Of a stretch of DNA of 50,732 nt, positions 29,302 to 35,668 are shown one piece after another; positions within the stretch are counted from its first letter, which is position 1; each line of letters opens with the position of its first letter. The position numbers and the translations under genes were made by a program. The notes beneath the pieces are model-generated. The model was given only the letters and a program-made list of their open reading frames with translations. It made no database searches and was not told the origin of the DNA. Source of the DNA: JAWLHA01 sp041690535 (lineage in GTDB: Bacteria > Pseudomonadota > Gammaproteobacteria > Thiohalomonadales > Thiohalomonadaceae); NCBI GenBank assembly GCA_041690535.1, contig JAWLHA010000031.1, positions 1 through 50,732 on the forward strand, in the 5' to 3' direction.

Positions 29302-29312
29302 TTATCCACTTC

Positions 29313-29342
29313 AAACCCCCTCCATTAAGGAGGGGTTTCCTC
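29313..29342 (+). terminator. Terminator
   Basis: AAACCCCCTCC ATTAA GGAGGGGTTT then CCTCT. Confidence 0.8.
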
Positions 29343-29349
29343 TCCAGCG

Positions 29350-29408
29350 TTGCACCTCCCCAGGTATGCCCCTTTGAACCCCGGAATCCCGGATTGAAGG
29401 AGAACGAG
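29350..29408 (+). promoter_or_regulatory. Cassette leader for the gene at 29409
   Basis: TTGCAC 29350-29355, N9, TATGCC 29365-29370, short hairpin CCGG/CCGG 29381-29392, AAGGAGA 29397-29403. Confidence 0.88.
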
Positions 29409-29951
29409 ATGAACATAGAGGTGCTTCAACATCGCTCGGGGAGTTATGGGCCGCGCACGTTTGAGAACGCAAAGGGAGCCGATCTGACGGTCGCCTTCGC
29501 CACCGACTTCTCGACGGCCGGTGAGAAGCTCACCGCTAAGGCGGCCGGCGACCGCTACCTCGCCATCCCCCTTGCGACCGGGCCGTTGGAAGCGGCGCGG
29601 ATGCTGTTCCGGGCGTGCCGGGCGCAGCATGTCAAGACATTGAATGTCGCCGGCAACGGGATCTACACCCTGGCGAAGCACGGGTGGACCCAGCAGCGAA
29701 CTGACGAACATGTCTACCGGGTGCTGGCCAAGGTCCATGAGCACTGGGCACTGAGCCACGTCCGCTCGGGTGGCCAGACCGGGATCGATCTGGCCGGGGT
29801 TACCGCCGGCTACGCCCTCGGCATTCCTGTCACCGCCCTGCTCCCGTGCGGCTTCAAGCAGCGATACGAAGACAAGGCGGACCGGTGTCACAGCGAGGAG
29901 GAGATCCGAGCCCAAATCGTCTCTGGCGCCGCCAGGCTGCCCTCGCAGTAA
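29409..29951 (+). CDS. SLOG-family (Rossmann-like nucleotide-binding) protein
   Basis: 180 aa. The C-terminal half HVRSGGQTGIDLAGVTAGYAL ... PVTALLPCGF carries the SGGQTGID glycine motif of the SLOG superfamily (related to lysine-decarboxylase-like and YspA-type proteins). SLOG proteins bind nucleotides and often act in signalling or defence. The N-terminal half (NIEVLQHRSGSYGPRTFEN) is less clear. ATG 29409 lies 5 nt after AAGGAGA. Confidence 0.82.
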   Translation: MNIEVLQHRSGSYGPRTFENAKGADLTVAFATDFSTAGEKLTAKAAGDRYLAIPLATGPLEAARMLFRACRAQHVKTLNVAGNGIYTLAKHGWTQQRTDEHVYRVLAKVHEHWALSHVRSGGQTGIDLAGVTAGYALGIPVTALLPCGFKQRYEDKADRCHSEEEIRAQIVSGAARLPSQ

Positions 29952-29957
29952 ATTCCC

Positions 29958-29989
29958 CTGCCCGGTCCCGCTTCGGCGGCCGGGCTCTC
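29958..29989 (+). terminator. Terminator, type B
   Basis: GCCCGGTCCCGC TTCG GCGGCCGGGC then TCTCAT. Confidence 0.8.
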
Positions 29990-30009
29990 ATATCCGGGCG
30001 GCTCGGATG

Positions 30010-30077
30010 TTTCACCCCTTTCGGTAGGTCTCCTCGAACCCCAGCATATCGCTGGCACAAACGAGGAGAGCCTGATC
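30010..30077 (+). promoter_or_regulatory. Cassette leader for the gene at 30078
   Basis: TTTCAC 30010-30015, N9, TAGGTC 30025-30030, hairpin CCAGC/GCTGG 30041-30055 (covariant), GAGGAG 30063-30068. Confidence 0.9.
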
Positions 30078-30287
30078 GTGGCGAAATGCGACAACTGCGG
30101 CAAGGAACACACCAGGCGGCGCTTTTGCAGCAACCGCTGCAAGGACCGATTTCATAACCGCCATAATCCGCGAGGGCTGGCGTTGATCCCCGCTGAGCAG
30201 CGCCAGGCCCAAACCGAAGAGGAGATGTACCACGCGGGCATGGACGGGCTTGAAGTCGGTTGGGACGGTCACAAGAACGTCTTCTAA
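30078..30287 (+). CDS. Zinc-ribbon small protein, copy 1
   Basis: 69 aa from GTG 30078. N-terminal zinc ribbon CDNCGKEHTRRRFCSNRCKD (Cys4, CxxC-x9-CxxxC) followed by a basic stretch and an acidic helix. Similar small ribbons occur in ribosome-associated and DNA-binding proteins. An identical gene lies at 31976. Confidence 0.82.
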   Translation: MAKCDNCGKEHTRRRFCSNRCKDRFHNRHNPRGLALIPAEQRQAQTEEEMYHAGMDGLEVGWDGHKNVF

Positions 30288-30314
30288 GCCCTTTGCCGCA
30301 ACACTTCACCCAAA

Positions 30315-30341
30315 GGTCCGGTCCCGTCGTGGGATCGGACC
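30315..30341 (+). terminator. Stem-loop after the zinc-ribbon gene
   Basis: GGTCCG ... CGGACC with inner CCC/GGG pairing, but no T run after it. May act as a terminator or transcript-end stabiliser. Confidence 0.5.
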
Positions 30342-30367
30342 AGCCCCCCTGATCGGACAACGTTTGC

Positions 30368-30401
30368 CGAACGTTACGCGAACGTTACGCGAAGGTTCGC
30401 G
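30368..30401. repeat. Three tandem 11-bp repeats, locus 1
   Basis: CGAACGTTACG (30368), CGAACGTTACG (30379), CGAAGGTTCGCG (30390), in perfect 11-bp phase, between a stem-loop and a leader. Iteron-like protein-binding sites are possible. Confidence 0.8.
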
Positions 30402-30421
30402 GGAACGCGCAAGTTACAATG

Positions 30422-30486
30422 TTGCACCCCCAACGGTATGTCCTCTCGAACCCCGGCAATCGGCCGGAAAAGCGAGGAGAACCCTC
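30422..30486 (+). promoter_or_regulatory. Cassette leader for the gene at 30487
   Basis: TTGCAC 30422-30427, N9, TATGTC 30437-30442, hairpin CCGGC/GCCGG 30453-30467, GAGGAG 30474-30479. Confidence 0.9.
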
Positions 30487-30696
30487 ATGTGTACCCAGCA
30501 AGAAGCCGAAGCTCTGGGCTTTGACTCCCCTGAAGCAGCCGCCGCCCACGCCCAAGCGTCCGCCCACCGGGCGAACGCCCATGAACTGGCCCGACGGTAC
30601 CAGCAAACCCGTGAATGCCAGCAGCGGCGCGCTGAGGCGGCACTGGCGCACGGCATCGGGACCGACCAGATCGTCTGGGTCGTGCCTGCTGGATAA
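30487..30696 (+). CDS. Small Ala/Gln-rich helical protein
   Basis: 69 aa, nearly one continuous helix (SPEAAAAHAQASAHRANAHE). Two cysteines (MCTQQ, RECQQRR). No family recognised. Confidence 0.72.
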   Translation: MCTQQEAEALGFDSPEAAAAHAQASAHRANAHELARRYQQTRECQQRRAEAALAHGIGTDQIVWVVPAG

Positions 30697-30706
30697 CCAC
30701 CCTTCG

Positions 30707-30738
30707 CGCCCGGTACCGCATCAAGCGGCCGGGCACCT
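30707..30738 (+). terminator. Terminator, type B
   Basis: GCCCGGTACCGC ATCA GCGGCCGGGC then ACCTCTCT. Confidence 0.7.
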
Positions 30739-30749
30739 CTCTCGAACGC

Positions 30750-30812
30750 TTGCACCCCCTCGGATATATCACCTTGAACCCCCGGCAATCGCTGGTTACA
30801 GGAGATAGATAG
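30750..30812 (+). promoter_or_regulatory. Cassette leader for the gene at 30813
   Basis: TTGCAC 30750-30755, N9, TATATC 30765-30770, hairpin CCGGC/GCTGG with one G-U pair 30782-30795, AGGAGA 30800-30805. Confidence 0.88.
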
Positions 30813-31118
30813 ATGCGGCAAAAGTTCGTCATTACTCATCCGAGCGACGGCGTATATCTCGGGAACTGCATGGGGCTTGGGTTCTGGTCGAAACTCGACC
30901 CCGCCGGCCAAAACTCCGCCCCCTTGTTCAGTTGTCCTCAGGAAGCCATTGAGCACATCCAGTCGTGGGACGGCGGCAGGAGCCCGGCGGACTACGCCAT
31001 AGTCCCAGTAAACGCGGTCGGCCCGTTTCATGCGACCATCGTCGAGTGCGTCAAGGCCGGCTTGGACGCCTGGTTTCCGGATGGCGACTATCGTTCTGAG
31101 TCGGCGCAACTGAACTGA
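30813..31118 (+). CDS. Hypothetical protein
   Basis: 101 aa, beta-rich first half (KFVITHPSDGVYLGNCMGLG) then AIEHIQSWDGG. No family recognised. Single-gene cassette. Confidence 0.75.
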   Translation: MRQKFVITHPSDGVYLGNCMGLGFWSKLDPAGQNSAPLFSCPQEAIEHIQSWDGGRSPADYAIVPVNAVGPFHATIVECVKAGLDAWFPDGDYRSESAQLN

Positions 31119-31132
31119 GCCTGACAATTCCC

Positions 31133-31166
31133 CTGCCCGGTACCGCATCACGCGGCCGGGCCACCT
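31133..31166 (+). terminator. Terminator, type B
   Basis: GCCCGGTACCGC ATCA CGCGGCCGGGC then CACCTCTCCTTTT. Confidence 0.75.
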
Positions 31167-31198
31167 CTCCTTTTGTTGAACCTTTATCAAACCTTTCT

Positions 31199-31220
31199 CG
31201 AATGTTCGCGTAACGTTACG
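31199..31220. repeat. 11-bp-type repeats, locus 2
   Basis: CGAATGTTCGCG and TAACGTTACG, related to the repeats at 30368 and 32269. A short tandem duplication of TCCCCTTTCACCTCGCCCG follows (31240-31279) and duplicates the TTTCAC of the next leader. Confidence 0.6.
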
Positions 31221-31267
31221 GATGGCAGGCGATCTCGCCTTCCCCTTTCACCTCGCCCGCCCTCCCC

Positions 31268-31333
31268 TTTCACCTCGCCCGGTATGTCCCCTCGAATCCC
31301 AGCATGTCGCTGGACCGACGAGGAGAATTGACG
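31268..31333 (+). promoter_or_regulatory. Cassette leader for the gene at 31334
   Basis: TTTCAC 31268-31273, N9, TATGTC 31283-31288, hairpin CCAGC/GCTGG 31299-31313, GAGGAG 31319-31324. Confidence 0.9.
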
Positions 31334-31867
31334 ATGTGTAAGTGCGCTTCGAAAGGTGGTTGCTGTTCCGGTAAGGCCGCACAAGAGGTGGCAACGGCAA
31401 CGAGTCCAGGGTTGTTGGAGACTCTCATCCAGGCCGTTGAGGAATCCGGCTACAACCTCCGTTCTGGACCTTTCACCTCCTCCGATATGTCTCCTCGAAC
31501 CCCGGCGTGTTGCCGGTGTGAGGGGAGAAACGATATGTGCAATAAAGTGACTGTCTTCTTGCGTGAGCAGGCCGCTCGGGGTACGGCCTACGATGCGGTG
31601 TTGCAGAGCGTTAAAGGGCGGTTCGCCCCTGAAGACGTGGTCAAAGCCATAGGGACAAGTGCTAGCCTGGCGCAGGTATATGCTGACTTGCTTCAACAGG
31701 CCCGTACTGTGGCGCTCGCTCAAGAGTTGCTGGAGGCGTTGGAGACCATCACCCATCTGACAACTCATTTGGTTGATGACTGGGACGAGAGCGGTCATAC
31801 CTATTCTGAAGTGGATGAGGCCATTGAGAAGGCCCGGACCGTCATCGAGAACGCAAAATCGAAGTAA
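31334..31867 (+). CDS. In-frame fusion of two cassettes
   Basis: 177 aa. Residues 1-42 are a short cysteine-rich gene start (MCKCASKGGCCSGKAAQ). Residues 43-67 are the translated leader of the next cassette (FTSSDMSPRTPACC region), because the first gene has lost its stop and terminator. From residue 68 it is identical to the gene starting at 31535. The upstream part is probably a remnant; which of the two starts is used is not known. Confidence 0.55.
   Translation: MCKCASKGGCCSGKAAQEVATATSPGLLETLIQAVEESGYNLRSGPFTSSDMSPRTPACCRCEGRNDMCNKVTVFLREQAARGTAYDAVLQSVKGRFAPEDVVKAIGTSASLAQVYADLLQQARTVALAQELLEALETITHLTTHLVDDWDESGHTYSEVDEAIEKARTVIENAKSK
31471..31534 (+). promoter_or_regulatory. Cassette leader inside an ORF, for the gene at 31535
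   Basis: TTTCAC 31471-31476, N9, TATGTC 31486-31491, hairpin CCGGC/GCCGG 31502-31516, GGGGAG 31522-31527. No terminator precedes it. Confidence 0.88.
31535..31867 (+). CDS. Hypothetical helical protein
   Basis: 110 aa, nearly all helical (VTVFLREQAARGTAYDAVLQ; AQELLEALETITHLTTHL; VDEAIEKARTVIENAKSK). The C-terminal half resembles the LL.AL...A..AI..A tail of the HTPGPW paralogues, so it may be a relative lacking the PGPW start. ATG 31535 has its own GGGGAG. Confidence 0.72.
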   Translation: MCNKVTVFLREQAARGTAYDAVLQSVKGRFAPEDVVKAIGTSASLAQVYADLLQQARTVALAQELLEALETITHLTTHLVDDWDESGHTYSEVDEAIEKARTVIENAKSK

Positions 31868-31882
31868 AGTCACAATCTTCAC

Positions 31883-31908
31883 AGCCCCTCTTCGGAGGGG
31901 CTTTCTGT
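31883..31908 (+). terminator. Terminator, type A
   Basis: GCCCCTC TTCG GAGGGGC then TTTCTGTTT. Confidence 0.9.
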
Positions 31909-31975
31909 TTCACCCCTTTCGGTAGGTCTCCTCGAACCCCAGCATATCGCTGGCACAAACGAGGAGAGCCTGATC
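31908..31975 (+). promoter_or_regulatory. Cassette leader for the gene at 31976
   Basis: TTTCAC 31908-31913, N9, TAGGTC 31923-31928, hairpin CCAGC/GCTGG 31939-31953, GAGGAG 31961-31966. Confidence 0.9.
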
Positions 31976-32185
31976 GTGGCGAAATGCGACAACTGCGGCA
32001 AGGAACACACCAGGCGGCGCTTTTGCAGCAACCGCTGCAAGGACCGATTTCATAACCGCCATAATCCGCGAGGGCTGGCGTTGATCCCCGCTGAGCAGCG
32101 CCAGGCCCAAACCGAAGAGGAGATGTACCACGCGGGCATGGACGGGCTTGAAGTCGGTTGGGACGGTCACAAGAACGTCTTCTAA
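31976..32185 (+). CDS. Zinc-ribbon small protein, copy 2
   Basis: 69 aa, identical in DNA and protein to the gene at 30078 (GTG start, Cys4 ribbon). The perfect identity points to very recent duplication or active gene conversion. Confidence 0.82.
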   Translation: MAKCDNCGKEHTRRRFCSNRCKDRFHNRHNPRGLALIPAEQRQAQTEEEMYHAGMDGLEVGWDGHKNVF

Positions 32186-32212
32186 GCCCTTTGCCGCAAC
32201 ACTTCACCCAAA

Positions 32213-32239
32213 GGTCCGGTCCCGTCTTGGGATCGGACC
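32213..32239 (+). terminator. Stem-loop after zinc-ribbon gene copy 2
   Basis: GGTCCG ... CGGACC, second copy of the stem at 30315; no T run. Confidence 0.5.
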
Positions 32240-32268
32240 AGCCCCTCCCCTGATCGGACAACGTTCAC

Positions 32269-32301
32269 CGAACGTTACGCGAACATTGCGCGAAGGTTCG
32301 C
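32269..32301. repeat. Three tandem 11-bp repeats, locus 3
   Basis: CGAACGTTACG (32269), CGAACATTGCG (32280), CGAAGGTTCG (32291). Diverged copy of locus 1. Confidence 0.75.
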
Positions 32302-32323
32302 GGGAGCGCGCCTACTTCCAATG

Positions 32324-32385
32324 TTGCACCCCCACCGGTATGTCCCCTCGAACCCAGTGATTCGCTGATTTTGAGGAGAACCAAC
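32324..32385 (+). promoter_or_regulatory. Cassette leader for the gene at 32386
   Basis: TTGCAC 32324-32329, N9, TATGTC 32339-32344, hairpin CAGT/GCTG 32355-32367 (covariant with a wobble), GAGGAG 32373-32378. Confidence 0.9.
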
Positions 32386-32610
32386 ATGCAGACTTCCTCT
32401 GCCCTCGAAGGGCGCTCATTTGAAGCCCGCCAGGCGGTGTTTTGGAACTCAGTTGGGGGCGATTTCAGCCAACTGAGCCTGCCTCGGTTAGCCGATGGCT
32501 CCCGAGACGTGCGCCTTGCGGTGCCCGGCCGTGACCATCCCGCGTACGTTACCCAAGCGGAGTGGAAGCGTCGTTGGCTTGATGACTCAGCCGATGAGTG
32601 CCCCTTTTGA
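32386..32610 (+). CDS. Small hypothetical protein
   Basis: 74 aa, soluble. Contains RLAVPGRDHPAYVTQAEWKR, then an acidic tail. No family recognised. Single-gene cassette. Confidence 0.72.
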   Translation: MQTSSALEGRSFEARQAVFWNSVGGDFSQLSLPRLADGSRDVRLAVPGRDHPAYVTQAEWKRRWLDDSADECPF

Positions 32611-32620
32611 ACCCTTCATT

Positions 32621-32652
32621 CCCCCCGGCCCCGTCTGGTGCCGGGGTTCTCT
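32621..32652 (+). terminator. Terminator
   Basis: CCCCGGC ... GCCGGGG then TTCTCTCCTT. Confidence 0.75.
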
Positions 32653-32659
32653 CCTTCGA

Positions 32660-32722
32660 TTGCACCTCCCCCGGTATGTCCTTCTGAACCCCGGTAACCA
32701 CCGGATGACGAGGAGAACACAA
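32660..32722 (+). promoter_or_regulatory. Cassette leader for the gene at 32723
   Basis: TTGCAC 32660-32665, N9, TATGTC 32675-32680, hairpin CCGGT/ACCGG 32691-32704 (covariant), GAGGAG 32710-32715. Confidence 0.9.
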
Positions 32723-33118
32723 ATGCCTGTAGCAGCAGAATGTCACAGTGATGATCGGGTCTTCGAAGTGTCTTTCGATGCTGAACCGTGGTTTCAGCAG
32801 GCATCTGACGACCAAATCATCGACCTTGCCGAATGCGGTTGGGGCGGTGATTACGAAGCGGATGAGGTAGCCGAATACGTTTCCAGCGCCAACCCTGACG
32901 TTCAAGAAATGTTCGCCTACCTTGGGCGAATTGCAGGCCGTCGGGATAAGAAGTACGCCTGCGGATTCGAGTGTACGGTCGATGAGACTTCGGCGCTCGA
33001 ATGGCTCAAAGAGCATCGGCCTGCCTTGTACCAGTCCGTAAATCCGGATGGCACTGCCGGCCAAGATCGCGATTCTTACAGTGACACTCAGGATCGGAAA
33101 TCTTACTCGGTCCAGTAG
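32723..33118 (+). CDS. Acidic hypothetical protein
   Basis: 131 aa. Acidic, with QIIDLAECGWGGDYEADEVA and a disordered polar C-terminus (DRDSYSDTQDRKSYSVQ). No family recognised. Confidence 0.75.
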   Translation: MPVAAECHSDDRVFEVSFDAEPWFQQASDDQIIDLAECGWGGDYEADEVAEYVSSANPDVQEMFAYLGRIAGRRDKKYACGFECTVDETSALEWLKEHRPALYQSVNPDGTAGQDRDSYSDTQDRKSYSVQ

Positions 33119-33126
33119 CACCATTC

Positions 33127-33156
33127 AGCCCGGTACCGCTTTGGCGGCCGGGCCTC
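33127..33156 (+). terminator. Terminator, type B
   Basis: GCCCGGTACCGC TTT GGCGGCCGGGC then CTCTTCCC. Confidence 0.75.
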
Positions 33157-33175
33157 TTCCCTTCCCTGCCCGAGT

Positions 33176-33240
33176 TTGCATCTCCCCCGGTATGTCCTTC
33201 TGAACCCCGGTAACTACCGGCTGACGAGGAGATAAACGCT
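33176..33240 (+). promoter_or_regulatory. Cassette leader for the gene at 33241
   Basis: TTGCAT 33176-33181, N9, TATGTC 33191-33196, hairpin CCGGT/ACCGG 33207-33220, GAGGAG 33226-33231. Confidence 0.9.
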
Positions 33241-33498
33241 ATGCCTACCCTGTACGACGAAATGAAGAAGCCTGGCTACCAGCCAACCCCTTCCAGCAAG
33301 AGGCGTTCCCGCCTTTACTGGCGTCGCCGGAACCTGGAGTACACCAAACGGGTGGTCAGTAAAGGACATCCCTACGGGATTACTCTCTTGCGGGTATGGC
33401 CGATAAAGGTGGTTCGCGCCATCGCGAATCGCTATGGCTTCGGTGTCGAGGGTGCGAACCCCCGCACTTGCCAGTTCGTCAACTACGGTACGTGCTGA
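33241..33498 (+). CDS. Small basic hypothetical protein
   Basis: 85 aa, strongly basic N-terminal half (SSKRRSRLYWRRRNLEYTKR), which suggests nucleic-acid binding. Two cysteines at the end. No family recognised. Confidence 0.73.
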   Translation: MPTLYDEMKKPGYQPTPSSKRRSRLYWRRRNLEYTKRVVSKGHPYGITLLRVWPIKVVRAIANRYGFGVEGANPRTCQFVNYGTC

Positions 33499-33503
33499 TT
33501 CTC

Positions 33504-33533
33504 TGCCCGGTCTGCTTCGGCAGCCGGGCCTCT
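33504..33533 (+). terminator. Terminator, type B
   Basis: GCCCGGTCTGC TTCG GCAGCCGGGC then CTCTCCCCT. A pyrimidine tract with CTTCC and CTGCC repeats follows (33534-33581). Confidence 0.8.
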
Positions 33534-33592
33534 CCCCTGCTCTCCCCTCCCCTTCCCTTCCCTTCCCTGCCCTGCCCTGCACCGCCTGTCGG

Positions 33593-33656
33593 TTGCACCC
33601 CTCCCGGTATGTCCTCCTGAACCCCGGCGCCTGCCGGAAACCAGAGGAGAACCGTC
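33593..33656 (+). promoter_or_regulatory. Cassette leader for the gene at 33657
   Basis: TTGCAC 33593-33598, N9, TATGTC 33608-33613, hairpin CCGGC/GCCGG 33624-33637, GAGGAG 33644-33649. Confidence 0.9.
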
Positions 33657-35123
33657 ATGACAGCGATGTTAGCCGTCGAGACCCTTCAAGGGGCTCAGCC
33701 CTGCAACCTCCAGTCGGGAGCCAAGGTGTCGGTCATCGAGCGCATCCGCAGGAGAAATCCCTGCTTCCGCCTGCCCGGTGGGCCGCAGGACGTGCTGTGC
33801 ATCCCCATGAGTGGGGGAATGGATAGCACGGCCATGGCGATCCTGGTGGCTCGCCTGTTCCCGGAGCGGAACAATATCGTGTACCTGTTCACCGACACCG
33901 ACGCTGAGCATCCGGGCATTTACCGGACCTTGGACCAGGTGGAGGCGTATCTGGGGATCACGATCCAGCGGGTCGAACACCCCTTCGGTTTGTGGGGGTT
34001 GATTGAACGCTGGGGTGGGTACCTCCCCTCGGGGCAGAGTCGCTGGTGTACCCGCGACCTGAAAACCAAGCCCTTCGAGCAGCACATGAAGGCGCTTATC
34101 CCCGAGAACGGCAAGGTCTACTCGCTGATCGGCCTTCGGGCCGATGAGAAGAGCCGGATCGGTCTGATCAGCAGGGATGACCGGATTGTGACCGAGACGC
34201 CCTACAAGGATCTGGGGGTCACCCACGAGGAGGTGATCGAGATCCTGGAGGAGACCGTCGGGGTACCGTCCTACTACCGCCACCGCACCCGCTCGGGTTG
34301 TTCCACCTGTTGGGGGATGCGGCGCTCGGAAGTGGTGGCGCTCCACCAGTGGGACCGGTCGGAGTTCGAGCGGGGCATGGCCTATGAGAAGTTGGCCGAT
34401 GCGGACGTTGCCCGGTATGCGCGGTTGGCGAAGAGCTTGTGGCAAGAGGCGAAAGTCTCCGAAAACCACACGACCTTCCCCATCCCCTCGTCCTGGGAGC
34501 CCTCGGAAGTGAAGGCGCCCCCCCGGCGCAAGCTGGTCGAAGGGGGGATCGCTGACATCTTCGATGCCGATACGGTTTCGGTGTTCGTGGGGGCCGAGTT
34601 CTTGGTGAACCCAGCAGTCGGGGGCGATGGTGTGTGGTGGAGGGACATTGTGACCTTCTCCACGACCAAGGGTGGATTGAGCCGCCAGCTCAATATGCAC
34701 TACCACCACCGCCTGAAGACGGCCGCCACCTTCGGACTGTCCCGTGAGGCGATGGCGAGGGAGCTTCGCCTGGTGGTGTACGAGGTCCGCCTACCGGCGC
34801 ACCTGGTCTACCCCAAGGGTCCGACGAAGCAGGAGGGGGACAAGAACTTCACTTGGCGTACCGGGGATGCCTACGCGCAGATCCAGCACGTTCTCGGGTG
34901 GGTGAAACGAACCCTCAATGTGGAGGCCATGCACCAGGAGATCCGGCGTTTCGGGCACGTCACCAAGGGTTGGTTGGGCGAACAGGTCCAGTCCACCCGT
35001 GAGGCGTTTCAGAAGCTCCACGAACCCGTGGGTACCATGGCAGGGGTGACGGTGTTTTCGCCGTCCTACGAAGAACCGGAAGAGGACGAGCGGGAGATCA
35101 CCTGTCTCGCTTGCTCCATCTGA
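33657..35123 (+). CDS. PP-loop ATPase, PAPS reductase family
   Basis: 488 aa. PP-loop nucleotide-binding motif in IPMSGGMDSTAMAIL (about residue 50), followed by TDTDAEHPGIY and the RWCTRDLKTKPF signature of PAPS reductase-type enzymes. CSTCWGMRRSE near 218 and a C-terminal CLAC could bind an Fe-S cluster or zinc. The family includes sulfate-assimilation enzymes and DndC-like DNA sulfur-modification proteins; many plasmid and phage copies have unknown substrates. The middle region (about 280-420) is not recognised. Confidence 0.85.
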   Translation: MTAMLAVETLQGAQPCNLQSGAKVSVIERIRRRNPCFRLPGGPQDVLCIPMSGGMDSTAMAILVARLFPERNNIVYLFTDTDAEHPGIYRTLDQVEAYLGITIQRVEHPFGLWGLIERWGGYLPSGQSRWCTRDLKTKPFEQHMKALIPENGKVYSLIGLRADEKSRIGLISRDDRIVTETPYKDLGVTHEEVIEILEETVGVPSYYRHRTRSGCSTCWGMRRSEVVALHQWDRSEFERGMAYEKLADADVARYARLAKSLWQEAKVSENHTTFPIPSSWEPSEVKAPPRRKLVEGGIADIFDADTVSVFVGAEFLVNPAVGGDGVWWRDIVTFSTTKGGLSRQLNMHYHHRLKTAATFGLSREAMARELRLVVYEVRLPAHLVYPKGPTKQEGDKNFTWRTGDAYAQIQHVLGWVKRTLNVEAMHQEIRRFGHVTKGWLGEQVQSTREAFQKLHEPVGTMAGVTVFSPSYEEPEEDEREITCLACSI

Positions 35124-35128
35124 TTCAC

Positions 35129-35155
35129 CGCCCCTCTCCGGAGGGGCTTTTTCTT
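35129..35155 (+). terminator. Terminator, type A
   Basis: GCCCCTC TCCG GAGGGGC then TTTTTCTTT. Confidence 0.9.
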
Positions 35156-35215
35156 TGCACCGTTGCGGGTATGTCTCCCCGAACCCCAGCGCACGGCTGG
35201 ACGAGGAGAACCGCA
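35155..35215 (+). promoter_or_regulatory. Cassette leader for the gene at 35216
   Basis: TTGCAC 35155-35160, N9, TATGTC 35170-35175, hairpin CCAGC/GCTGG 35186-35200 (covariant), GAGGAG 35203-35208. Confidence 0.9.
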
Positions 35216-35500
35216 ATGAGAGCCTTTTCAGTTGTCAAAGTGACCTACTCGCGTCAGATCGCAGGCCAAAAATACCTGAATGGACGCCCCCTCTTTCAGG
35301 AGGCCGCAATCGGGGTGGTGTCTCACGCGACCTTTTTCGCGTCGAGCCCTGAGACCGCATCAGAAATCGTGAGCCACTGGAACCGTGACGGTTGGAAGTA
35401 CGCCGTGACGGGAATGGCCACGGTGCGCGAGCGTGAAGTCCCGCGAAACGTCCCGGTGAAGCTGAATCGCCACGGGGACAGCTACATCCCAAATCCTTGA
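35216..35500 (+). CDS. Hypothetical protein
   Basis: 94 aa, basic, beta-rich (FSVVKVTYSRQIAGQKYL; WKYAVTGMATVREREV). No family recognised. Single-gene cassette. Confidence 0.74.
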   Translation: MRAFSVVKVTYSRQIAGQKYLNGRPLFQEAAIGVVSHATFFASSPETASEIVSHWNRDGWKYAVTGMATVREREVPRNVPVKLNRHGDSYIPNP

Positions 35501-35507
35501 CCTTCCG

Positions 35508-35533
35508 CGCCCCTCTTCGGAGGGGCTTTCTCA
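35508..35533 (+). terminator. Terminator, type A
   Basis: GCCCCTC TTCG GAGGGGC then TTTCTCAT. Confidence 0.88.
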
Positions 35534-35610
35534 TGAAGCTCCCTGAAATTTGCGGTGTTGAACTGCTTCATCTCAGTTTCTAGGGATCGCGTTCACTCCT
35601 CCTTGCGCTG

Positions 35611-35616
35611 TATAAT
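35611..35616 (+). promoter_or_regulatory. Sigma-70-like -10 box
   Basis: Perfect TATAAT, with no good -35 at 17 nt (GCGTTC). It precedes the gene at 35669, which has no cassette leader; a stem TCCCA/TGGGA (35643-35656) lies before its Shine-Dalgarno. Confidence 0.5.
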
Positions 35617-35668
35617 ACCAACAATCATCTTTTATTAAGCACTCCCAGACTTGGGACAGGAGAAGGCT

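Larger units (their letters stand above)
30010..30328 (+). repeat. 319-bp perfect direct repeat, copy 1
   Basis: Identical base for base to 31908-32226 and offset by 1898 bp. It covers a whole cassette: leader, zinc-ribbon gene and start of the downstream stem. Confidence 0.95.
31908..32226 (+). repeat. 319-bp perfect direct repeat, copy 2
   Basis: Same sequence as 30010-30328. Similarity continues with scattered differences to about 32300, through the 11-bp repeats. Confidence 0.95.

Noticed and set aside
33669..34709. 346-aa minus-strand ORF opposite the PP-loop gene
   Set aside because: The plus strand has the PP-loop motif, leader and terminator.
24038..35215. CRISPR array
   Set aside because: Repeats are separated by 200-1500 bp genes of unequal length, not by short spacers, and lie on both strands with ORFs in phase behind them.
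24038..35215. All leaders as integron attC sites
   Set aside because: The hairpins are 14-16 nt with no paired 7-bp core sites, they lie before genes rather than after them, and both orientations occur. Only 48584-48647 resembles attC.
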